Positions 35,201 to 45,156 of a DNA stretch of 64,000 nt are shown here, piece by piece. The DNA lies in assembly GCF_035083965.1 (NCBI RefSeq), contig NC_089732.1, positions 11,175,424 to 11,239,423 on the forward strand, read 5' to 3'. Position 1 is the stretch's first letter. The number at the start of each line of letters is the position of its first letter. A program made the position numbers and the translations under genes. Source of the stretch: Branchiostoma lanceolatum (Eukaryota > Chordata > Leptocardii > Amphioxiformes > Branchiostomatidae). The notes under the pieces are model-generated. The model ran no database searches. It saw nothing but the letters and a program-made list of their open reading frames with translations, and was not told the origin of the DNA.

Positions 35201-37087
35201 TTCGTTCGTCTGCCAGTCTACAGATACAGCAATATGCAATATACATTTCAATGGTGTCAATGATAACAATCAAAAGTGTAGAACGCACATACCCCTGTCG
35301 TGAAACACTGTATCCAGGTAGTCCACAATACGTGTGGAGTCACTGATGACCTTGCCGTCATGTACAAGTACGGGCACCAAGCCGGTAGGGTTCAAACGCA
35401 TGTACCAAGGTTCGAAGTTCTCTTCAATGGGGGACAAAACTGTTTGCTTCTTGTATGACATTCCCTTCACAGCCAGGGCCAAGCGAACCTATAGTTCAAG
35501 ATGACAACAAAGATAGACTCAATCTCATTCCATAGTAAGAATGGTATCGATAGCAGTCATATGGGAGAATATGAATGGATGGATGGATCTCAGTAGCCTG
35601 ATGTGATAGCTAGCCCAGCTAGACAGCCCAGCAAGACAGCCCGGCCTTTTCCGTAAACCCTCAGTCAGACAACCCGCCGTAGATACCGTAGGCTTCCTTT
35701 TCGCTTGCTTACCGTTACATATTGATAAAACAAGCGACAAAGGAAAGCTAGCGTAACTGTGGATGATGGTAACGTAACCTAGGCTAATGATCAGCAGGTA
35801 TGCAGAACTTAAAGCGTTAAAGGTGCTGTTTGCGTATCATATAATTTGGTTCCTATCTCGTATATTGGTTCATGTACCTGTGTTCAAAGACACATCTTAA
35901 ACAACGATTGTTACGCCAATTGAACAATGACCAAAGGGAACCAGGAGGGGATATGGGGGATATGTTACCATCCCATGATTACCCAATACACATCCTGCAA
36001 TACACACCCACAGATGGCTGACTGTGGGCAAGAAGCATATAGACTTGTCATGTTGCTTTTGATATTGCAGCAAATGGTAAAATTTGATCATTATATTTTC
36101 TTCTTATGAATTGTCAAAAGACTAAAGTAGTAGTCCATGACACTGTCTGACCTTTATAATTTGTGTACAACTTTCTAGATTGTGTCATAAACACTTGCGG
36201 ACCATTGCACAAATATTCACCACAAATTTTGTATACAAACTTGGCCAAACTACATTGTTTTCCTAAAAACACTGTTGATTGATGATATCATGCTTTTTGT
36301 GCTTCCGAAAAACCAAAAGGCACCAAAAAGCACCCGTGGGAAAGTAAAGAAAATGATATGATATTGTTTTTGTGATAATTCTAAACAAACATCATTTCCT
36401 TTACTTTCCCACGGGTGCTTTTTGGTGCATTTGGGTTTTTCTGATGCACAAACAGTATAACTTCATCAATCAACAGTGTTGTTAGGAAAACACTGTAGTT
36501 TGGCCAAGTTTGGACACAAAATTTGTGGTGAATATGTGTACAATGATCCGCAAGTGTTCATGACACAATCTAGAAAGTTGTACACAAATTACAAAGGTCA
36601 GACAGTCTCATGGACTACTTTAGTCTTTTGACAATTCATAAGAAGAAAATCTAATGATCAAATTGTACCAATATCAAAAGCAACATGACAAGTCTATATG
36701 ATTCTTGCCCACAGTCCGCCATCTGCGGGTCGGTGTATTGCAGGATGTGTATTGAGGAATCATGGGATTATACCACCACTGAAAGGGTACAAAAGAGACT
36801 AGGAAGCTAACGTTGAACAGAATGTATTTGAATAGCAAGCTGATCTATACCGTATGCGTATACTTAGAACCCGGAAGCTAACAGTTTTAAAACTGCATCT
36901 AGCTTTGAACTAAAAAGTCCAGCGGGGCTGCAACGGAGGGTATCAGGCACCCATAGAGGTGAAAGAAAGATAAAGAAATACTGTGTTAAAATTTCACCTT
37001 TTTGGAATAGAAGGACGAGTCAAAATGGTAGAGAAGCAGACCGTTATCGTCATCGTTGTTGTGTCGTGAACCGGACGAAGCAGCCAT
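32237..37087 (-). CDS. GDAP1: GDAP1 family protein, copy 2, 5 exons, 328 aa
   Basis: Exons: 37087-36998, 35488-35293, 34490-34317, 33186-32980, 32556-32237; phases agree, 987 nt. The family consists of GST-fold, tail-anchored proteins of the mitochondrial outer membrane involved in mitochondrial dynamics. The GST-N half has LLLYHFDSSFYSKKVRLALA and GLVPVLVHDGKVISDSTRIV. Exon 3 gives PRLAPPVDTDL and SFGTVYHPDL. Exon 4 carries the helical insert specific to GDAP1 (HPDLAEAYTRKADKV, LLDELEVALDEVEKELEERK). The GST-C core is WLCGESFTAADVMLSCLLHR. The protein ends in a hydrophobic anchor (VVWAAMITMVAAIVAMVLKY) with no tail after it. Human GDAP1 has 358 aa and follows the same order. The start ATG lies in TCAAGATGGCTGC. 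An alternative first exon may exist at 38,006-38,077. Confidence 0.93.
34565..34980. repeat. 12-bp minisatellite (TAGGCCGCAATC-type) in GDAP1 copy 2 intron 2
   Basis: Variants of taggccgcaatc alternate with taggccgcaaagtaaaatc. The sister duplication unit lacks this expansion, so it arose or grew after duplication. A gtccaacgacattgtgg tract occurs at both ends (34,628 and 35,012), suggesting expansion within a short duplication. Confidence 0.85.
35034..35067. other. Perfect 14-bp hairpin in GDAP1 copy 2 intron 2
   Basis: CCGCACCACTCGCA is followed by a 6-base loop and its exact reverse complement. It sits next to the 12-bp minisatellite. I see no transcription context that would make it a terminator or a microRNA. 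Confidence 0.6.
35942..36786. mobile_element. 845-bp fold-back DNA element, inserted after the GDAP1 duplication
   Basis: Two arms of about 400 bp are near-perfect inverted copies around a spacer of about 40-50 bp centred near 36,370. Matching tracts include tttcccacgggtgctttttgg, ttggccaaact and tgtcatgttgctttt in opposite orientation. The sister unit (about 41,690-41,700) reads straight through as aaagagaacgaaagagac, giving the empty site. The flanking tetranucleotides GAAC and GTAC may be an imperfect 4-bp target duplication. No coding capacity; superfamily unknown. Confidence 0.85.
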
Positions 37088-38005
37088 CTTGAATGGTTAG
37101 CTTCTAGGCCGGGATAATACGTTATTGGCCTTGACTGGGGGAAATGATGGGCTTCTCACCTCCTTGATAGCACATAGCCGTGTCGTCTTTTGGAGGGCGT
37201 CTTTTGCTTGAAGTCTTATATCTTTACAAGCGAAATACGCCCTCAGAAAGCTCATATTTTGGGGGATGGGCTGTTCTGCAGAAATCTTATGCACGGATAT
37301 ATAAAAGGGACAAAAAGGATGGAAATGGCTTGGGTAAGACCAAGGACATTACATATTTCATATAATGTCCTTGGTAAGACGAAATCATACAGCCATACTG
37401 AAAAACACAGTCTCCCCACCCCAGGATCATGTCTGACCTGTCCCTTACGTTTGTTAACCGTGAGGTCAACTTGTTTGCTGGTACTTCAAGTGGTATTTAC
37501 TTTACGGTCAATGGTGGACAGAGTCCGCCGCCGTATGTGGGTAGGTATGGGGAAGGCGAAGGTTTGTGTATCCCTGTTTAAACCAGGACTGGCAAGCACG
37601 AGCGAAATATTGACTACGTGGACAGACAACCGTTTTTTGGCCTAATACTACGATCCACTGGCACTTGGACCTCGTTTGATGTTGGCAAGAAAGCGCTCTC
37701 TCCCTCACACAAATAAAGCAGCAGCGTCCCCATGCGGAATTTTTTTAAGTGCAGCTTTTTTGTTGCCGTTCAGTAGTAAGACCGTTTTGAACTGACTGTA
37801 CATGTTTGTCATGAGATTGAGAGGGAAATAAGACTGATAGTACAATTTACTTTTCGTTCGCTGTGTTAAGTATATCTTTCTCTACCTTAAAAGAAACAGC
37901 TAATACAACATCAATATATTTTCCAAGTATGGCATGAATACCAAACAAACAAGTTAAGATGGAACAAAAGCTCGGTTGGTTCTTGACTACCTAGATAAGA
38001 TTCAC

Positions 38006-38077
38006 CTTTGTCGAGTAGAAGGACGAGTCAAAGTGGTAGAGGAGGAGACCATCGTCACCTTTTCTTGTAGACGCCAT
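38006..38077 (-). CDS. Orphan GDAP1-type first exon
   Basis: A start codon in CCAAGATGGCGTC opens 24 codons (MASTRKGDDGLLLYHFDSSF and four more) ending phase 0 at a gtgaat donor, exactly as in the two intact copies. It diverges at the N-terminus (no HNNDDDN tract) but keeps the core. It lies in the spacer between duplication units, about 0.9 kb upstream of the copy 2 first exon, with no exon 2 of its own. It could be an alternative first exon for copy 2, the original first exon of the decayed copy at 29-30 kb, or a relic. Confidence 0.75.
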
Positions 38078-38151
38078 CTTGGATTCTTATATATGTAGGG
38101 AGGATTCATTGTTGACTTTTAACAGGTGGGTGTGGATGGGTTTCCCCTGTC

Positions 38152-41100
38152 CTATTAGAGGGATCGATCGGAACTGCTACCATTCTCTAATTTATTCCTG
38201 CAAGTATACATAGAGTGAACCATAGCTTTACCGCCTAAATATCCCATATCTACCCTACATTATCGTTAAGAAATATCTAGATAAATACTGGAAATGGAGA
38301 AAAGAGGATATCAAAGAAAAAATCAAACAAGAGGACAAGAAATGACTCGTGTGCAAACAATGAATGGAATATTGCATGTCTGTTCGTGGCAAAGGTTGAT
38401 ATTAAGAAAACAACAGTTCGAATCTTTTTTATAATGTTTATTTCATTTGTCATTACCTTTCACTGCGTAGAAAATAAAGCGGTCTATAAATCTAATGCTA
38501 TAGATTGCTTGGAAAAGTTTTAATACAAAATCTGGAAAATGTTAACCATTTACAATTGTACAATCAAAAGTTACGTAATGGATACAATGATCAACAAACC
38601 AAAACACCTAGTCAAGTTGTCGAAGAGACTTCGTTACCCTGCAGGAGTTGGCTGTCATAAAACGAGAGGGTAACTATGTCTTTAGTATCTTTTCTCTGTT
38701 TGACGAACGCAATACAACTCGACATGTTATATGATATCCTAATATTTCAGCACCATAGCAACAACTGCAGCGACCATTGTGATCATTGCCGCCCACACGA
38801 CAAGCTTCGGGCCCGCCGTCTTGCAGATGATCCCGGGTAGGTTTCGCACGAACACGTACGGCAGGTTAGTGGTGTACATCACTTCAGCCTTAAAGGGAGC
38901 AAACTGCTGGACCTGCAGGTAGTAGGCATCCAATAGGGGGCGCTTCTGTGTGGACCGGTGGGACAGCCCCACGAACTTGAGTCGGTGGAGGAGACAAGAC
39001 AGCATGACGTCAGCAGCTGTGAAGGACTCACCACACAACCACAGCTGCTGTCCGGAAGCTGTCAGAAAAAAATTAAAAAATTTCTGAATGAACATTACAT
39101 TTACCAAACTGTTTGTATATGAAACACAACTGTCCAACACAAGTAGACTAAACTCGTCTAGGTCCCCTGGTCTTCATCACGGACGGGCGCCGGTACCGAC
39201 TTCTCATCCCATTTGACCCATTGCTATCGTCACACTTCAGGAAGGTAATGTCCTAATTTTTTTCTGTTCACTTACAGGCCATTGACTTAACGAAATCAAT
39301 GTAATCATTACGATAAACAGCAAGTATTCTGAATGAAATATGCTTAATCATTGTTTCCTTTTTTCCTTTCCCTTTTCTTACCTTCCTTTTCCTTTTTCCT
39401 TTCTTCCAGCTCCTTCTCCACTTCGTCCAAGGCCACCTCCAGCTCGTCTAAGAGTCTCACGATGAGGTCTCGGTCTTCTCGCTCACGGATTCTCTCCCCC
39501 ACCTTATCGGCCTTCCTGGTGTAAGCCTCCGCCAGATCGGGGTGCATCGCGGCGAGGTCGTGCAAGCGTCGGGCGGTGGACGGGCCGACTGTATCGGATT
39601 CAAGATTGGTAATATTTCAAAAGACGCGATTCTCATTCAATAGCCTGCAATGAAGCCTGCATCGGTGGAAACACCACTTGGATCAGTTAAACCACATTGA
39701 TCCTTAAACTACCTACTATACTGTAGATCTCTATAAACGTTTGGCTTTATGACATAAAGAGAACGTGACAAAATAAAAGGCCCGACAAAAACGCCTAAAA
39801 AACGTCCAAAACTAGCCGGAGTCTAACCTCTGCTTGGAGAGTATAAACTACCTTAACGAATCAGGTCAAAGGTATGAATCTGTTCAATTCATTTACGGAT
39901 GAATCTGTTAATTTTGTCTTAACATAGTAAGTACCTTCCAGAGCTACCATAAAAATGTTTTTTTCTCTTCGACAGTATGATTTTAGAGTTTATAAAATGC
40001 CCATATATTGTTCGAGCGCTCACACCAGTTTTTGGGTACCCAGGGGTTGGCATTCATAAAATATTTTATGATGCCAAGACCTTATAATATTAGCCTGGGT
40101 GCCAGCCTTATGATATGATACAATACTACGGGAAAATAGTCATTGGTAACTGAGAGCAAACGTCCCACGGATTGATAATGTTGATGCCCTCCCCACAGGC
40201 TTTTAGCTAGGATCCATAGACAATGTCAATCAATTTTCGTGCTGTCCCAGACTCCCAGTGTCTGGTATGAGGAAATCAACAGTCACAGTGGGGAACATAT
40301 GTACATGACATTGTGTATGTAATTACCAGGGAAACAGGGTGTCCTCTGGACGTTCCCTGCAAATGAGGTTGTCTAATTTCTTTGTTTTCGTAGTGTAGGT
40401 CGTCCAGAAGACACCCTGACGCCTTGCTAGCTAATAGCCTGCCTCACGGACAAGGAATAGCTCAAGATCTTCACTTACGAGCACTGCGAGCTTTCCTACG
40501 CAACATCCTGGGAATCATAGAATCCTTTGCCAAGTCTGGATGGTAGATTGACCCGTACGTGTACAGCTCTACCGGAAGAACGTCCAGCAGGTCCCGGAAG
40601 TGACGTACCCGACGACCGAGGTCCGTGTCCACGGGAGGAGCGAGTCTTGGTCCTAGTCACATGACAAAACACAAACATACACGATGTTGAGTGAAACGCT
40701 TTGGCATATGGGTTATTGCATGTTTTCTTATATAGCATTATTGACAAGAAACATAAAAAAAGGAGAACCTGTAATAACCTAGTTCACCATTCCAAGTACC
40801 CATATGCGCATGCGCACGGCCAAAGACCTCTGAGACAAAAACGAAACACGTCTGGACATTGTTATGCAAATAGAGACAGTGGTCGAGACGAGAAGTGTCT
40901 ACAAGTCAGTGGCCTTCACCTTTGACCGTGCGCATACGTACTTTGGAATAGTGAACGAGCTTATAAAACAACGCTTTCTGGTGTCTCCCGTGGGATCTAC
41001 AGATACAGTAATATGCAATATACATGTCGGTGGTGTCAATGATAACAATCAAATAAGTGTAAAACGCACATACCCCTGTCGTGAAACACTGTATCCAGGT

Positions 41101-42869
41101 AGTCCACAATACGTGTGGAGTCACTGATGACTTTGCCGTCATGTACAAGTGCAGGGACCAAGCCGGCAGGGTCCAAACGCATGTACCATGGTTCGAAGTT
41201 CTCTTGGATGGGGAACAAAACTGTTTGCTTCTTGCATGACAGTCCCTTCACAGCCAGGGCCAAGCGAATCTATAGTTCAAGATGGCAACAAAGATAGACT
41301 CAATCTCATTCCATAGTACGAATGGTATCGTCATTTGTGAGGATATCATTTGGTGGATCTGAGTAGCCTGACGTGATAGCCAGCCAAGCTAGACAGCCCA
41401 GCCTTTTCCGTAAACCCCCAGTGAGACCTATTCTGGGCTATCCGCCGTAGTTACCATTGGCTCTCCCTTTTCGCTTGCTTACCGTTACATATTGATGAAA
41501 ACAAGCGACAAATGAGAGCTCAGCGTAACTATGGAGGATGGTAACGTTACCTAGGCTAACTCGATCTGTACATATGCAGAACTAAGCGTTCGTGTTTCCG
41601 TATTCAAGGTTCATATCTCGTACATAGGTTCATATAGTTGTGTTCAAAGACATATATTATACAACGGCTGTTACTCTGATGCAACGCTGACCAAAGAGAA
41701 CGAAAGAGACTCGACAGCTAACGTTACAATGTATTTGAATAGCAAGCTGATTACCGTATGCGCATAACGTATACACGTTCTAGCTAAATGACATAAAATT
41801 AGACCACAATAGCACTTAGAACCTATTCTCCGAGTAGAGAATACTTTAGAACCCGGAAGCTAACAGAAAACTGCATCTAGTTTTGAACTTAACAGTCCAG
41901 CGGGGCTGCACCCATAGAGGCTAGAGCTGTAAGAAATACTGTGTTAACATTAAAATGTCACCTTCATAGAAAAGAAGGACGAATCGCAATGGTAGAGAAG
42001 CAGACCGTTGTCGTCACTGTTGTTGCGCCGTGAACCTGACGAAGCAGCCATCTTGAATGGTTAGATTCGAGGGATAATCCGTTATTGGCCTTGACTGGAG
42101 AAAAAGATGGGGTTCTCCCTGGATAGCAAATCTAAAAGCCGTGGCGTCTTTTGGAGGGTGTCTCTTGCTTGAAGTCGTATATCTTTATGCAACATAAAAT
42201 TTTATAAGTAACACGCGAAATACGCCCTCAGAAAGCTCATATTTAGGGGCTGTTCTGAAGAAATCATATGCACAGATATATAAAAGGGACAAAAAGGATG
42301 GAATGGCTTCAGTAAAAATGAATAAGACGACATCATACAGCCATACTGAAAACAGTCTCCCCGCCCCAGGGTCATGTCTGACCTGTCCCTTACGTTTGTT
42401 AACCGTAAGGTCAATTTTTGTTTGCTGGAGTACTTCAAGTTGTATTTGCGATCAAAGGTGGGCACAGTCGGCCGCTGTATGTAGGTATGTATGAGCAAGG
42501 ATTAAACCTCCTTGGTATGAGGAAGACGAAGGTCCCCTCATGTGTGACCTTGTCTGTCTGCTTGTCCATATGTCTGTCTGACCATCTATCTATCTAATTG
42601 TTCGTTTGTTTGTTTATATATCTGTTTTGATGATTTCGTATTGACTTAGATGGAACGATTTCCTTCCAAATTCTCTTAAGATGCATTGCTGTTCTTCATT
42701 GTAGCCTTTAAAAAATAATTTAGCGCACTAGGTTCTACTATTACCCTCATGTTAAAACATGGACCTCGTTTGATGTTGGCAAGAAAGCGCTCTCTCCCTC
42801 GCACAAATAAAGCAGCAGCGCCCCCATGCGGATTTTTTAAAAGTGCAGCTTGTTTGTTGCCATTCAGTA
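38152..42869. repeat. Segmental duplication unit B carrying GDAP1 copy 3
   Basis: This is the sister of the unit at 31813-37775. It is about 4.7 kb long, lacks the 845-bp fold-back element and the 12-bp minisatellite, and keeps the same exon and intron order. Conservation extends upstream of the start codon to a ggacctcgtttgatgttgg tract at 42,762 (37,668 in unit A). Confidence 0.85.
38739..42051 (-). CDS. GDAP1: GDAP1 family protein, copy 3, 5 exons, 328 aa
   Basis: Exons: 42051-41962, 41269-41074, 40652-40479, 39588-39382, 39058-38739. These are the same exon lengths and phases as copy 2, with a fully open 987-nt frame. Differences include YHC for YHF in exon 1, KGLSCKKQTVLFPIQENFEP in exon 2, YTYGSIYHPDLAKDSMIPRM for SFGTVYHPDLAKDPMVTKSM in exon 3, and V for I in the membrane anchor. 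Conserved: GLVPALVHDGKVISDSTRIV, the exon 4 helical insert, and WLCGESFTAADVML. It is expected to be a tail-anchored mitochondrial outer-membrane GST-fold protein. Both copies look functional. Confidence 0.92.
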
Positions 42870-45156
42870 TGCACGTCACACATTTCCGTGTATTACAACA
42901 CTCCCCAAAATGAGCGAAAACTGATGATGCTGTGATGACAGTAGCACCTGAATTAAGTACGTATGTTCCCAAAGTAATAAATAATGGCATTGACAACAAG
43001 CGTATTCTTTACATTAATCATTGTTGAGTGCTGAGCAATAACGATTGTCGGAAGGCATTTCATACACAACCTGACGACATACAAACTCCATTAGGCTGTG
43101 CTCAAACCATGACAGGGCAGTTTGGTGCTTCGATCGTCGTGTAGCTTTTTCTGCGTAACTACGCCACCTTGCGGTACTGATAACAACTCCTCTTAAAGAT
43201 ACCATAGTAACGTAAACTTCATTTATCGTCACGTCATGAATAGTGAGTAGTTCTAAGTCTTGTGTAAATGTGTTAGACTTTATACTAGGTGTCTTACGAT
43301 AGGTACCAGTATCTTGCAAAAATGTGAAGATGACACCATTTCAAGTATTTGTGTCTTTTTTTTTATTTCTTCAAACTTGAATCTTTTTCTTTTCTTTCCA
43401 CATTTTTATTTATAAACAGTACATGAATTGGCTTTAAATACATACCTTTGGGTTGAATGAGCCCTAGTGACACTTGAAGCTAATATGATTGCATAGCTGT
43501 CTTAGTGTACATGTCTAACGCATATGAAAGTGATCATAGTACTCAAGATTTAAGTGCTGTCTTAAGTATTTTGAAGTATTTCTCCTCCAAGAAGGGCAGT
43601 ATATCAAGCTCAAGTTAGCTTAACAATCGATTGTTGATCAAAAGTGGTAAGAAATAACACGTCAGTTGCGTTTAGTACATTCCTGACTTTGTCAGAAGCT
43701 GTGGTATAAGATGTATATGTCCCCGGGCACCCCGTATACTTGTTGGTATTCCTTCCACACAGTGCACACGAACAAGTAGGGCTGGGTTGCACATTTGACG
43801 CGCCGTTTCCACTAGGTAAGCATCGCCCAGGACCAAACAACATTAACCGCCCGCCACCTGCCAAACTAATCCAAAGTTTACGTCTCCCAGTGTTTATCAA
43901 TACGAGCCAAGTGGTGCTAGAAGCGGCCGTCGATGGAAGTATTAAGCTTTGAGCAAACTATTCCATCAAAGAAGGTCGGGTCGATCTCAAAGGGCAAGCA
44001 GGAGTGTATTGGTTTGTCGTCATAGCAACGATATACCTGGGAGCAAATTCAACCTCTAGAGGGTGTCACCTGGGCGAGTTGATCTGTGATAATCCGAAAT
44101 GGAGCGTCGCTTACAAAGGAGCAGTGCTTACTTGGGGTTAGCGTAGGATGGTTCTCCTGAGGTAGATGTTCTATAACGGGAACCTTGCCGCTCTCTGGTC
44201 TCTGACAAGGGATAAATCACCTAGGGAACACTAACGCGAGGCAGCCAGGCGTGGTTTAGTTGTGGAATAATATCCCGGGTTGTGCGCACTGAAATATCGC
44301 CGTATGAAGCGCTCATACAGTTGGAAAAACGTCCTGTAGGTTTTACGTTTCAAGAAGGCGGATTTGGCGGCGACAAATATACCACAACGGGAAAGGTAAG
44401 GATCACAAGGGCTTGCATTACTACTACATTATGCGGTCCACTGTGCACAGTTTAACGCACGCTAATGACTGTTTCATGATTATATTTGACACTTTTCTCT
44501 GCTGATAGATCGGTAATCAATGCATTTAGCAACCGTTTCTTGTTGAATGAGGACCTTTTGTTATAGCCCTAACACAATGGGCCACCAAAAAAGGTACACG
44601 TGCATAGACATAGTACATGTATTAAAAATCGAAGACTTTCAAAGAGATCGGAACAGAAATGATTATTCTTAAACGGAAAATGCGCTTATAATTATAACGT
44701 TATGAATCGGCACTGTTTAACGTGGACAATTCATATGCATGCGCACTTACATGTAGCCTTTTTATGATGCACACTGCTTTGCCAAAATAGGGCGGTTACA
44801 ATATGCCTTCGTATACAAAATAGTGCGGTTACAATATGCCAACGTATGCCTTCCAATTACGATTTTTATTGTTCCTTTTCATGAAAATAACTGCACATAT
44901 TTAGATCTATCTGACTCTCTGTTAGATACCTTATTCAGTCGTCTGACTTATTTTGTATATTAGCCTTTTATGATGTATCTAAAATATGTTGAACACGCAT
45001 AGTATTCTTTTATTCCCTTTCCTTCTCTATGGATAGGAGAGATTGTTCTTGGAAGAGCCTACCACATCGCAGAACGTGATACGTTTCTCAAGAAAAAGTG
45101 CATGCGACGTTATCACTAAGAATTTCAGTGTATCTTAGCCGCCGTACAAGAAAAAG
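42870..45156. other. Intergenic and upstream region of the 45-kb gene
   Basis: No supported gene. Open frames are short on both strands. A possible noncoding first exon of the downstream gene ends near 44,395 before a gtaagg donor and would pair with the acceptor tatcttag at about 45,137. A local tandem duplication of cggttacaatatgcc occurs at 44,794-44,850. Confidence 0.4.

Larger units (their letters stand above)
31813..37775. repeat. Segmental duplication unit A carrying GDAP1 copy 2
   Basis: Homology with unit B (38152-42869) begins at ctattagagggatcga and ends at ttgcc-ttcagta. Exons, introns and flanks align throughout. Unit A is about 1.2 kb longer, chiefly because of an 845-bp inverted-repeat element (35,942-36,786) and an expanded 12-bp repeat (34,565-34,980). 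Confidence 0.85.
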
